The position numbers were made by a program, and so were the translations under genes. Of a stretch of DNA of 22,841 nt, positions 6,509 to 14,829 are shown one piece after another. Numbering within the stretch: position 1 is the stretch's first letter; every line of letters starts with the position of its first letter. This DNA is from DASSOY01 sp035776675 (GTDB taxonomy: Bacteria; Bacillota; Bacilli; Bacillales; DASSOY01): the NCBI GenBank assembly GCA_035776675.1, contig DASTWO010000160.1, positions 1-22,841 on the forward strand. Reading direction: 5' to 3'. The notes below the pieces were generated by a model, which was given only the letters and a program-made list of their open reading frames with translations, made no database searches and was not told the DNA's origin.

Positions 6509-8347
6509 TTGGCGTTCGAGGAAAGAAACAGTCCTTTTAACCAGGAGCAGGCAGAACATCTAAATCGCCTTCTGCCTACGCTCACTGAGACACAAAAAAT
6601 ATGGTTGAGCGGGTATCTGGCAGCTCCACAGACAGCGAGCTCCTCGACAGCGGTGGTTTCTGATCATCAGAAGGCTGCGGGTGACGGAGGCTTGCCCCAA
6701 ATTGCCAAGACCGAAACTCGTGAAGTCACCATCCTGTTTGGTTCCGAAACCGGTAACGGGCAAGCGCTCGCTGAGGAGTTGGATCAGAAGTTAAAGGAAA
6801 GAAATTTCAAGGTTACAGTATCGGCATTGGATGATTTCAAGCCGAAACATTTGAAAAATGTTCAGGATTTGTTGATTGTAACGGCTACTCACGGAGAAGG
6901 GGATCCGCCGGATAATGCGATATCATTCCATGAATTCTTGAATAGCCGGAAGGTCCCTAAATTGAAGGATTTACGGTTTTCGATTCTTTCCCTTGGAGAT
7001 CAGTCCTACGAGTTTTTCTGCCAGACCGGAAAAGATTTCGACAAACGCCTTGAGGAATTGGGCGGTGAACGGCTTCATCCGCGGGTCGATTGCGATGTCG
7101 ACTTTGATGAACCCGCGGCGGAATGGGTAGAAGGTGTTCTAAATAAGTTGGATGAGAAACGGGCGACCGAGGGCTCATCAGCATTGCAGGAGGCATCAGC
7201 TCAAGCCAAACAGTCGACTTTCTCAAGAACGAACCCGTTTAAAGCCGAGATTCTGGAAAGCTTGACATTGAGCGGCCGAGGTTCAAACAAAGAAACCCGT
7301 CATTTGGAGTTATCCCTTGAGGGATCTAACTTTGAGTTTGAGCCGGGAGACAGCCTGGGAATTTTCCCCGAGAATGATCCGGATTTGGTTGATAAGTTGA
7401 TTGATGAAATGAATTGGGATTCCGAAGAGGCCGTTCCGGTCAATAAACAGGGAGATGAGTGCTCTTTGCGGGAGGCCCTGCTTCATCATTTCGAGATTAC
7501 CAGATTGACGAAGCCCTTGTTGGAGAAAGCGAGCCAACTTTATGCCAATGAGAAGCTGAATGAACTTCTGGAACCAGAGCGGGAGGAAGAAAGAAAAGCT
7601 TATATCGATGGGCGGGATTTACTGGACCTGGTGCAGGATTTCCCACCTTACCGGGTAGTGTCGGCGAAGGAATTCATTGGGATTCTCCGAAAAATACCGG
7701 CAAGACTTTACTCAATTGCGAGCAGCTATCAAGCCAATCCCGATGAGGTGCATCTTACGGTTGGAACCGTAAGATATGAAGCGCACGGACGCGAACGGAT
7801 AGGAGTTTGTTCAGGACAGTGTTCGGAACGGGTACAACCGGGGGATCTTCTACCGGTTTATGTTCATCGAAATCCGAATTTCAAGTTTCCCGACGATCCG
7901 GAGAAACCCGTTATCATGATCGGTCCCGGCACAGGCGTTGCGCCATACAGATCCTTTCTGGAGGATCGAGAGGAGACCGATACAAGAGGGAAAACATGGT
8001 TGTTCTTCGGGGATCAGCATTTTAGTTCAGATTTTCTTTATCAGGTGGATTGGCAAAAGTGGCTGCAAGAAGGCGTATTATCCAGGATGGATGTGGCCTT
8101 TTCCCGTGATACCGCTGAGAAGGTGTATGTACAGCATCGAATGCTTGAGAAGAGCCGAGATCTCTATCAATGGCTGGAAGAAGGGGCAAATGTCTATGTA
8201 TGCGGGGATGAGAAGCATATGGCGAAGGATGTCCATGATACGTTACTTGCCGTCCTTGAGCAGGAAGGCGGTTTGAGCCATGAAGAGGCGGAAAGTTATC
8301 TGACTGTGATGCGTAAGGAGAAACGTTATCAGCGTGACGTTTATTAA
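6509..8347 (+). CDS. cysJ: Assimilatory sulfite reductase (NADPH), flavoprotein component
   Basis: CysJ moves electrons from NADPH through FAD and FMN to the haemoprotein CysI for six-electron reduction of sulfite to sulfide. It has 612 residues, close to the Bacillus protein. An N-terminal leader of about 70 residues is followed by the flavodoxin domain with TILFGSETGNGQ (74-85). An FAD/ferredoxin-reductase module then shows RLYS (399-402) and GVCSGQCS (432-439), where many homologues have GVCSTYL. NADPH-binding motifs are GPGTGVAPYRSF (472-483) and YVCGD (563-567), and the C-terminus KRYQRDVY is typical. The start is TTG at 6509 with GGTGAGGGAG just upstream. An in-frame GTG at 6494 overlaps that ribosome site. 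cysI follows after 28 bases. A direct repeat in the leader may regulate it. Confidence 0.96.
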   Translation: MAFEERNSPFNQEQAEHLNRLLPTLTETQKIWLSGYLAAPQTASSSTAVVSDHQKAAGDGGLPQIAKTETREVTILFGSETGNGQALAEELDQKLKERNFKVTVSALDDFKPKHLKNVQDLLIVTATHGEGDPPDNAISFHEFLNSRKVPKLKDLRFSILSLGDQSYEFFCQTGKDFDKRLEELGGERLHPRVDCDVDFDEPAAEWVEGVLNKLDEKRATEGSSALQEASAQAKQSTFSRTNPFKAEILESLTLSGRGSNKETRHLELSLEGSNFEFEPGDSLGIFPENDPDLVDKLIDEMNWDSEEAVPVNKQGDECSLREALLHHFEITRLTKPLLEKASQLYANEKLNELLEPEREEERKAYIDGRDLLDLVQDFPPYRVVSAKEFIGILRKIPARLYSIASSYQANPDEVHLTVGTVRYEAHGRERIGVCSGQCSERVQPGDLLPVYVHRNPNFKFPDDPEKPVIMIGPGTGVAPYRSFLEDREETDTRGKTWLFFGDQHFSSDFLYQVDWQKWLQEGVLSRMDVAFSRDTAEKVYVQHRMLEKSRDLYQWLEEGANVYVCGDEKHMAKDVHDTLLAVLEQEGGLSHEEAESYLTVMRKEKRYQRDVY

Positions 8348-8375
8348 AGAAACAAAGATCGAAAGGAGCTTGAAA

Positions 8376-10112
8376 ATGGTGGAGAAGCAGTTTCCGGTGC
8401 AGCATGGAAAACCGAGCGATCTTGAGCGGATCAAAGGCGACAGCAACTATCTTCGCGGAACCATCTCGGAAGGACTTGCAGATCCGATAACGGGAGCTTT
8501 GTCTGATGACGATACGAAGCTGTTGAAGTTCCACGGGAGTTATCAGCAAGATGACCGGGATTTACGAAATGAACGAAGGCGGCAAAAGCTGGAACCCGCT
8601 TATCAATTCATGTTGCGAGTACGTGCCCCCGGCGGGGTGGCCACACCTGAACAATGGTTGGTGACAGATGACCTTGCACGGAAATTTGGGGACGGGTCGC
8701 TAAGGTTGACGACCAGGCAATCCTTCCAATTGCATGGGATATTGAAATGGAACTTGAAGCAAACGATTCGTGAAGTCAATGATGCTTTAATGAACACGTT
8801 GGCAGCCTGTGGAGATGTGAACAGGAATGTGATGTGTAACCCCAATCCCTATCAATCGAAGATTCATGCTGAAGTTTATGACTGGGCGCAAAATCTTAGT
8901 GAGTATTTATCACCGAGAACCAGTTCCTATCATGAAATCTGGATTGATAAGGAAAAGGTCGTAGACAGCCGTGAAGCAGAAGAAGTGGAGCCTATGTATG
9001 GATCCCTTTACTTGCCGAGAAAGTTTAAGATCGGCATAGCGGTCCCGCCTTCCAATGATGTGGATGTTTTCTCCCAGGATCTCGGTTTTATCGCAGTTTT
9101 GGAAGAGGGGGAGCTGAAGGGATTTAATGTCGCGGTCGGCGGAGGCATGGGCATGACCCATGGAGACACGAATACTTATCCTCAGTTGGCGCGGGTAATT
9201 GGCTTTGTCCCTGCAGATAAAATTGTTGAAGTGTCTGAGAAAGTTATTACCATCCAACGGGATTACGGCAATCGTTCTGATCGAAAGAATGCCCGGTTCA
9301 AATACACGGTCGATGCCAATGGGCTGGATTGGGTGAAACAAGAATTGAACGAAAGGCTTGGATGGGATCTTGAGGAGGAAAGGCCATATCACTTTGAGCA
9401 TAATGGAGATCGCTATGGTTGGACGAAAGGTGACGGCAGATGGCATCTCACGCTATTCATTCAGAACGGTCGCATTCGCGATGACGAAGACTATCAGCTG
9501 ATGACCGGCCTGCGGGAAATCGCAGGGATCCACACAGGGGATTTTCGGTTGACACCGAACCAGAATCTGATTATTGCCAACGTAACGAGCCAGAAGAAGC
9601 AAAAAATCAATGAACTGGTCGACAAATATGGACTCACAGAGGGGAAACACCATTCCGCCTTGCGCAGGAATTCGATGGCCTGTGTAGCCTTTCCGACTTG
9701 CGGGTTGGCGATGGCAGAATCGGAAAGATACCTTCCTTCGTTGCTTGAAAAGATTGAGTCGATTTTGGAAAAAGTCGGATTGCGAGAAGAGGAAATTGTC
9801 ATTCGCATGTCTGGATGTCCCAATGGATGCTCCCGCCCGGCACTCGCGGAAATCGCCTTTATCGGCAAGGCTCCCGGAAAGTACAACATGTATTTGGGAG
9901 GCGGTTTCGCTGGAGGACGCCTGAATAAGATCTATCGTGAAAATATAGGAGAAGAGGAAATCCTTGAGGCACTCCGGCCCATCCTGTATCAATATGCCGA
10001 TGAACGACAAGAAGGTGAACACTTCGGGGATTATGTGATCCGAGCGGGGTATGTAGAAGAGGTTCATTCGGGGCTGGATTTTCATAGAGAATCGAACAGC
10101 GTATTGAAATGA
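8376..10112 (+). CDS. cysI: Assimilatory sulfite reductase (NADPH), haemoprotein component
   Basis: CysI contains sirohaem coupled to a [4Fe-4S] cluster and reduces sulfite to sulfide in the cytoplasm with electrons from CysJ. It has 578 residues, the normal length. The cluster ligands are visible as Cys436-X5-Cys442 (CVAFPTC) and Cys481-X3-Cys485 (CPNGC), the last being also the sirohaem axial ligand in this family. Other family marks are TTRQSFQLHG (arginine for substrate and haem contact), NVMCNPNP and GGGMGMTHG. The ATG at 8376 sits seven bases after GAAAGGAG; upstream in-frame codons overlap the end of cysJ. Three sirohaem-synthesis genes follow after a 167-base gap, which fits its cofactor need. 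Nothing in the frame looks damaged. Confidence 0.97.
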   Translation: MVEKQFPVQHGKPSDLERIKGDSNYLRGTISEGLADPITGALSDDDTKLLKFHGSYQQDDRDLRNERRRQKLEPAYQFMLRVRAPGGVATPEQWLVTDDLARKFGDGSLRLTTRQSFQLHGILKWNLKQTIREVNDALMNTLAACGDVNRNVMCNPNPYQSKIHAEVYDWAQNLSEYLSPRTSSYHEIWIDKEKVVDSREAEEVEPMYGSLYLPRKFKIGIAVPPSNDVDVFSQDLGFIAVLEEGELKGFNVAVGGGMGMTHGDTNTYPQLARVIGFVPADKIVEVSEKVITIQRDYGNRSDRKNARFKYTVDANGLDWVKQELNERLGWDLEEERPYHFEHNGDRYGWTKGDGRWHLTLFIQNGRIRDDEDYQLMTGLREIAGIHTGDFRLTPNQNLIIANVTSQKKQKINELVDKYGLTEGKHHSALRRNSMACVAFPTCGLAMAESERYLPSLLEKIESILEKVGLREEEIVIRMSGCPNGCSRPALAEIAFIGKAPGKYNMYLGGGFAGGRLNKIYRENIGEEEILEALRPILYQYADERQEGEHFGDYVIRAGYVEEVHSGLDFHRESNSVLK

Positions 10113-10127
10113 TTCATTGGTCTGGAA

Positions 10128-10183
10128 GCTCAATAATCGATCTGAAGAGACACAGAAATGATCCGAAATCAAAATCATTGAGC
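10128..10183 (+). repeat. Inverted repeat in the cysI-cobA gap
   Basis: GCTCAATAAT (10128-10137) is complementary to ATCATTGAGC (10174-10183) at 9 of 10 positions. Inside, GATC (10139-10142) and GATC (about 10160-10163) could extend the structure. No T-run follows, so it is not an ordinary terminator. A second small stem, GGTCCA (10236-10241) with TGGACC (10250-10255), lies just before the cobA ribosome site. Function unknown: mRNA processing, a leader element or an operator are all possible. Confidence 0.45.
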
Positions 10184-10279
10184 CATACTTGAAGATTATA
10201 GCACCAAATTTGAAGGGAATTGCACGAAAATCACGGGTCCAATTTACCGTGGACCAAAATGGGGAGGAGAGGACACACC

Positions 10280-11050
10280 ATGGGAAAAGTTTATCTGGTC
10301 GGTGCGGGGCCAGGGGATCCCGATTTAATTACGGTCAAAGGCTTACGGTGCATTCAGGAAGCCGATGTGATTTTATACGACCGACTCGTTAATGAAGAAC
10401 TATTACAACAGGCTAGCGACGATGCCGATTTGGTTTACTGCGGGAAACTGCCGCTTCATCATGCAATGAAGCAAGATACCATCAACCATTTTCTCGTCAA
10501 GTTTGCTCGGGAAGGAAAAGTGGTCACAAGGTTAAAAGGCGGAGATCCTTTCATTTTCGGCAGGGGAGGAGAAGAAGCGGAGGCTCTAGTGGAACATCAT
10601 GTTGATTTCGAAGTGGTTCCCGGCATCACCGCAGGTGCGGCGGCGCCGGCCTATGCGGGCATACCTGTCACTCATCGAAATTATAGTGGGTCCGTCGCAT
10701 TTGTGACCGGGCACCGCCGAAAGGATGGAACAGATGATATCCAATGGGAGAACCTTGCCAAAGGTGTTGATACGTTAGCTATATATATGGGTGTGAGCAA
10801 CTTGCCGCGTATTTGCGGGGAACTGATCCGGTATGGCCGGCCAGGAAATACACCTGTAGCACTTGTTCAGTGGGGAACCACTGAAGAGCAGCGGACCGTC
10901 ACAGGAACTTTGACTGACATCGCTGAAAAAGCGAAGCAGCAGGAGATTCAAAATCCGACGATGATTATTGTCGGAGAAGTTGTCCGGCTCCGGGAAAACA
11001 TTCGCTGGTTTGACTTGCCGAAACCAGCAGCGCATGCCGAGGTATTCTAG
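10280..11050 (+). CDS. cobA: Uroporphyrinogen-III C-methyltransferase (SUMT)
   Basis: This enzyme methylates uroporphyrinogen III at C2 and C7 with two SAM molecules to make precorrin-2, the first step towards sirohaem (and cobalamin). It has 256 residues and is monofunctional, without the CysG-like fusion of enterobacteria or a HemD fusion. Clear motifs are VYLVGAGPGDPDLITVKG at the N-terminus, VVTRLKGGDPFIFGRGGEE (SAM-binding GGDP) and VVPGITAGAAAPAYAGIPVTHR. The ATG at 10280 is chosen because GGGGAGGAGAGG precedes it; an upstream start would lack a ribosome site. sirB begins two bases after its stop and sirC overlaps sirB, so the three steps to sirohaem are a compact unit beside cysI. The gene is also called sumT, or ylnD in Bacillus. 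Its use of SAM fits a sulfur operon, although the main role here is inferred to be sirohaem. Confidence 0.96.
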   Translation: MGKVYLVGAGPGDPDLITVKGLRCIQEADVILYDRLVNEELLQQASDDADLVYCGKLPLHHAMKQDTINHFLVKFAREGKVVTRLKGGDPFIFGRGGEEAEALVEHHVDFEVVPGITAGAAAPAYAGIPVTHRNYSGSVAFVTGHRRKDGTDDIQWENLAKGVDTLAIYMGVSNLPRICGELIRYGRPGNTPVALVQWGTTEEQRTVTGTLTDIAEKAKQQEIQNPTMIIVGEVVRLRENIRWFDLPKPAAHAEVF

Positions 11051-11052
11051 GC

Positions 11053-11841
11053 GTGCAGGCAGTTTTATTTGTTGGACACGGAAGTCGAGTTGAGGCTGGA
11101 CGGCTTCAGGCGGCGGATTTCATACGGAAATGTCTCGATGAAATCGATGTGCCGATTCGGGAATTTTGCTTTTTGGAGTTGGCTGAGCCGAGCATTGAGG
11201 AAGGCATTGCCCGGTGTGTTGAACAGGGTGCCACTCGAATCGCGGTTTTACCTTTGTTATTGCTTACAGCAGGGCACGCCAAGAAGGATATTCCGGCAAA
11301 GCTCAGGGAAATCGGTCGGCATTACCCGCATCTTACGATCGATTATGGCGCATCTCTTGGCGTTCACAATGCCATTATTGACATTTTATTCGAACGGATT
11401 TACGAACAAGCGCCCATTGCAGATGACGCTTCCGTATTGATTGTCGGAAGAGGTTCGAGTGATCCCGGAATCAAAACGGATTTTGCAAATATTGTCCGCT
11501 TATTTAAGAAGAGGCATTCGTTTCGACGAGTCCGGACGGCCTATTTAGCCGCGGCGGAACCCCGCTTTGAAGAAGGGCTAGAAGAGATGCGGGCAACAGA
11601 CAGTTCACAAATTTTCGTAGTCCCCTATTTATTATTTACAGGGGTATTGATGACGGAAATGGGACAAAAAATTACGGAATTGAACGCGGATGAAGGGGAA
11701 AGTCAATTTGTTCTTTGCCATTCGCTTGGTTACCATCCCAATTTGAAACAGGTCGTTCTGGAAAGAGTCGCGGAAACCATCCAATCAACGGGGGCAGATA
11801 GCGATGGATTCTTATCCATTGATGGTGGATATAGAAAATAA
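11053..11841 (+). CDS. sirB: Sirohydrochlorin ferrochelatase
   Basis: SirB inserts iron into sirohydrochlorin to complete sirohaem. It has 262 residues, with two CbiX-like halves as in the Bacillus protein. The N-terminal half carries LFVGHGSR (His9) and LLTAGHAKKDIP (His75), the pair of histidines expected at the metal site. The C-terminal half starts near LIVGRGSSDP, a degenerate copy of the first motif in which the histidine is replaced. The start is GTG at 11053, two bases after the cobA stop, with the GAGG at the end of cobA as a possible ribosome site. Its 3' end overlaps sirC by 38 bases, suggesting translational coupling. A cobalt chelatase role (CbiX) is possible by family, but sirC, cobA and cysI around it favour iron. 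Confidence 0.93.
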   Translation: MQAVLFVGHGSRVEAGRLQAADFIRKCLDEIDVPIREFCFLELAEPSIEEGIARCVEQGATRIAVLPLLLLTAGHAKKDIPAKLREIGRHYPHLTIDYGASLGVHNAIIDILFERIYEQAPIADDASVLIVGRGSSDPGIKTDFANIVRLFKKRHSFRRVRTAYLAAAEPRFEEGLEEMRATDSSQIFVVPYLLFTGVLMTEMGQKITELNADEGESQFVLCHSLGYHPNLKQVVLERVAETIQSTGADSDGFLSIDGGYRK

Positions 11842-12433
11842 AAAGGCCATTGTGATCGGTGGTGGCAAAGTAGCGCTGAGGAAAATCCGTTCTTTGTTAA
11901 GAGCGAGAGCCGATGTTGTCGTGATCAGTCCAAAGACGGTTCCTGCAATAGAGAAGCTTGAAACGGAAGGAAATCTGATCTGGTGTCGTAAGGAGTTCTC
12001 TCCGGATGATCTTTCCGATGCATTCCTGGTTATCGCCGCGACGAATCATCGTGAGGTCAATGAGGCGGTTGCTCATTCCGCCTATCCGCGTCAATTGGTT
12101 AATGTCGCCGACAATCCCAACCTTGGAAACTTTCACATGCCAAGTGTATTGGACAGAGGGCGTCTGACAATAGCTGTATCAACAGGCGGCGCCAGTCCCG
12201 GCTTGACTCAGAAGATTCGGGATGAACTCGGGGAATCTTATGATGAAAGTTACAGTCACTATGTTGATTTCTTATATAAATGCCGAGAAATGATTAAACA
12301 CGGGTCCTTCAGCCGTGAACAAAAAGAAGACATGTTGAAACGACTGCTTGATCCGAAATATCTTGATCCGGTCCGGCAACGGGAAACGTTGTTGGGGCTT
12401 GAAGAACTTCGGAAGGAAGGTGCTGAGCCATGA
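11804..12433 (+). CDS. sirC: Precorrin-2 dehydrogenase
   Basis: SirC oxidises precorrin-2 to sirohydrochlorin with NAD+, the middle step between SUMT and the ferrochelatase. It has 209 residues. An NAD-binding Rossmann motif, AIVIGGGKVALRKIRSLL, lies at about residues 15-32. Further family marks are LVIAATNHREVN and STGGASPGLTQKIRDEL, followed by a helical C-terminal domain. Unlike enterobacterial CysG it stands alone, as Bacillus YlnF does. The ATG at 11804 falls inside the end of sirB in another frame, and its own stop overlaps the metI start by four bases (ATGA). This tight packing ties the sirohaem genes to the transsulfuration genes behind them in one transcript. Confidence 0.94.
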   Translation: MDSYPLMVDIENKKAIVIGGGKVALRKIRSLLRARADVVVISPKTVPAIEKLETEGNLIWCRKEFSPDDLSDAFLVIAATNHREVNEAVAHSAYPRQLVNVADNPNLGNFHMPSVLDRGRLTIAVSTGGASPGLTQKIRDELGESYDESYSHYVDFLYKCREMIKHGSFSREQKEDMLKRLLDPKYLDPVRQRETLLGLEELRKEGAEP

Positions 12434-13539
12434 CGAAGGAGAAAATAGAGTCGATTCTGGCCCAATTAGGCAATAGGAATTGTGATCGGACCGGAGCCGT
12501 GAATCCTCCTGTTTATTTCTCGACCGCTTATCGCCATGAAGGCATAGGTTCATCGTCAGGCTATGATTACAGCCGTACAGGAAACCCGACTCGAGGTATT
12601 CTCGAGGATGCCATCGCCAGGTTGGAGGACGGGGACAGAGGATTTGCCTTCAGTTCCGGAATGGCTGCGATCCAGGCGGTGCTTTCTCTTTTCGGGCAAG
12701 GGGATGAATGGATCACTTCCAGTGATTTGTATGGAGGGACGTACCGGCTTTTTGAGGAAAATGGGCGTAAGTGGGGCATTTCATTCCGGTATGGGGATGG
12801 CCGCGACCCCGAGGAATTTGAAAGCCTTGTGGGTGAAAGGACGAAGGCGATTTTCATCGAAACGCCAACCAATCCTCTTATGCGGGAAATTGATATCCGA
12901 GCCATGGCGGAAATCGCCGAAAGACATCATTTATTTCTGATCGTCGACAACACGTTTTACACCCCTTTGTTGCAACAGCCGATCCGTGACGGAGCGGATA
13001 TCGTTATCCATAGCGCGACGAAATATCTAGGCGGTCATAACGACGTGTTGGCGGGGCTTGTCACAGCAAGAGGCGATTCAATCTGTGATGAAATCGCCAA
13101 TTATCAAAATGCCGCAGGAGCAGTCTTGTCTCCTTTCGATTCATGGTTGCTCATGCGGGGAATGAAAACACTCGCCTTGAGAATGAAACAGCATGAGAGC
13201 AATGCCAAACAATTAGCTGAGTTTTTACTGAGGCATGAAGCGGTAACCGATGTTCTGTATCCCGGGCGCGGTGGAATGCTTTCCTTTCGGTTGTCAGAGG
13301 AGGTCTGGGTAGATCCCTTTTTGCGTCATTTGAAAATGATTACCTTCGCTGAAAGTCTTGGCGGCGTCGAAAGTTTCATTACCTATCCGGCTACACAGAC
13401 GCATGCCGAAATCCCGGAGGACATTCGCGTAGAACAGGGTGTGGATAATCGGCTGCTCCGGTTTTCGGTAGGAATTGAGCATGTCGAGGATTTGGCCGCC
13501 GATCTTGAAACAGCTTTGCAGGCAGCAGGTTCAGCGTAA
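12430..13539 (+). CDS. metI: Cystathionine gamma-synthase / O-acetylhomoserine thiolyase
   Basis: This PLP enzyme of the Cys/Met metabolism family joins an activated homoserine ester with cysteine to form cystathionine; the Bacillus MetI can also use sulfide directly. It has 369 residues. Visible features are YDYSRTGNPT (46-55), AFSSGMAAI (about 73-81), the substrate/PLP loop DLYGGTYRLF, ETPTNPL, VDNTFYTP, and HSATKYLGGH in which Lys198 binds PLP. It starts in the ATGA overlap with sirC and is followed by metC after 27-30 bases, the same metI-metC order as in B. subtilis. There the pair has its own S-box; here no S-box precedes it. Assignment as MetI rather than another family member rests on the gene pair and overall resemblance, so the exact sulfur donor is inferred. 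Confidence 0.9.
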   Translation: MTKEKIESILAQLGNRNCDRTGAVNPPVYFSTAYRHEGIGSSSGYDYSRTGNPTRGILEDAIARLEDGDRGFAFSSGMAAIQAVLSLFGQGDEWITSSDLYGGTYRLFEENGRKWGISFRYGDGRDPEEFESLVGERTKAIFIETPTNPLMREIDIRAMAEIAERHHLFLIVDNTFYTPLLQQPIRDGADIVIHSATKYLGGHNDVLAGLVTARGDSICDEIANYQNAAGAVLSPFDSWLLMRGMKTLALRMKQHESNAKQLAEFLLRHEAVTDVLYPGRGGMLSFRLSEEVWVDPFLRHLKMITFAESLGGVESFITYPATQTHAEIPEDIRVEQGVDNRLLRFSVGIEHVEDLAADLETALQAAGSA

Positions 13540-13569
13540 TGCGATAAAAAAAAGGGAGGGCACAGATTG

Positions 13570-14748
13570 ATGAGTGAAGAACGATTTAGTTTTCAGACGC
13601 GGTTGTTGCACAATCGGCATAAAATCGATTCACAGACCGGGGCGGTGAGTGTTCCGATTCAACATGCTTCGACCTTCCATCAATTCGATTTTGATTCGTT
13701 CGGCCGATACGATTACAGCCGCTCGGGAAATCCGACCAGGGAAGCGCTTGAAGAAGTGATTGCTGAATTGGAAGGCGGAGTGAGAGGGTTTGCGTTTGCT
13801 TCGGGCATGGCTGCCATTTCTACAGCTTTTCTGCTGTTGTCGAAAGGCGACCATGTTCTGGTCTCGGAAGATGTTTATGGCGGAACGTTTCGCCTCGTTT
13901 CCGAAGTCCTCTCTCGATTCGGCATTGAATATACTTTTGTCGACATGACCGATACGCGGGAGGTAGCGGCGAATATCCGTCCGAATACAAAGGTCGTTTA
14001 TGTTGAGACCCCGTCTAACCCTCTACTGAAAATCACAAATATTCGGGAAGTTGCGCGGATCGCGAAGGAAAATGATTGTTTGACGTTCGTTGATAACACT
14101 TTTCTCACTCCGGCTTTGCAACGTCCGTTAGAACTTGGAGCAAATGTGGTTCTGCACAGCGCCACGAAGTTCATTGCCGGCCACAGTGACGTGGTAGCAG
14201 GACTGGCGATTGTGAAAGATGAAGCGCTGGCGGAACAGATCGGTTTTTTGCAAAATTCGTTCGGTTCGATTCTCGGCGTACAGGACTCCTGGCTTGTATT
14301 AAGAGGATTGAAGACTTTAAGTGTGCGGATGAAACAGTCAGCTGCCACCGCCTGGCAAGTTGCGGAATATTTATCCCGTCATCCGGCGATCGAGAAAGTT
14401 TATTATCCCGGTCTTTTGTCCCATTCAGGGGAACGATACGATGTCAACGAATGCGAGAGTCCGGGTGCTGTTCTGTCATTTGCATTACATGATGAAGCTG
14501 CTGTGCGCGAATTAAAGTCCAAATTGCAGATTCCGGTGTTTTCGGTCAGTCTCGGGGCGGTTGAATCGATTTTATCTTATCCATCGAGGATGTCACATGC
14601 GTCTATGCCGAAAGAAGAACGGGAAAAAAGAGGCATTACCGAAGGGTTGTTACGTTTGTCCGTCGGTCTTGAGAATCCTGATGATCTGATTGCCGATTTT
14701 GAAAAGGCATTGGCCGGTCAAAAGGCACAAGCCTCGATTACAAGATAG
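13570..14748 (+). CDS. metC: Cystathionine beta-lyase
   Basis: MetC splits cystathionine into homocysteine, pyruvate and ammonia, giving the acceptor for MetE. It has 392 residues and is a PLP enzyme of the same family as the preceding gene, to which it is clearly paralogous (shared YDYSRSGNPT, AFASGMAAI, DVYGGTFRL, ETPSNPL, VDNTFLTP). The PLP lysine is Lys200 in HSATKFIAGH. The C-terminal SRMSHASMP and EGLLRLSVGLENPDDL segments are typical. The ATG at 13570 lies nine bases after GGGAGGG; a TTG at 13567 is in frame directly before it and closer to the ribosome site, so either may be used. Gene order metI-metC supports a lyase role over gamma-synthase. The YitJ gene follows after 81 bases without a terminator. 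Confidence 0.9.
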   Translation: MSEERFSFQTRLLHNRHKIDSQTGAVSVPIQHASTFHQFDFDSFGRYDYSRSGNPTREALEEVIAELEGGVRGFAFASGMAAISTAFLLLSKGDHVLVSEDVYGGTFRLVSEVLSRFGIEYTFVDMTDTREVAANIRPNTKVVYVETPSNPLLKITNIREVARIAKENDCLTFVDNTFLTPALQRPLELGANVVLHSATKFIAGHSDVVAGLAIVKDEALAEQIGFLQNSFGSILGVQDSWLVLRGLKTLSVRMKQSAATAWQVAEYLSRHPAIEKVYYPGLLSHSGERYDVNECESPGAVLSFALHDEAAVRELKSKLQIPVFSVSLGAVESILSYPSRMSHASMPKEEREKRGITEGLLRLSVGLENPDDLIADFEKALAGQKAQASITR

Positions 14749-14829
14749 TCGTGAAAGGATTATTTTATAAAATAAATGAGGGGTTTCTCTAGTTTCTGAC
14801 CTCTCACATCCAGACTGGAGAGGGAACCT

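Noticed and set aside
9453..10178. 241-codon open frame on the minus strand
   Set aside because: Antisense to the end of cysI with no recognisable domain; shadow frame of a highly conserved gene.
14777..14806. Possible terminator between metC and yitJ
   Set aside because: TGAGGGGT and ACCTCTCA can pair (8 pairs with one G-U), but the loop is 14 bases and no T-run follows.
12430..14829. Second S-box before metI-metC or yitJ
   Set aside because: Expected from B. subtilis, but none of the conserved boxes (GAGGGACTGGCCC, CCCGGCAACC) occurs upstream of these genes.
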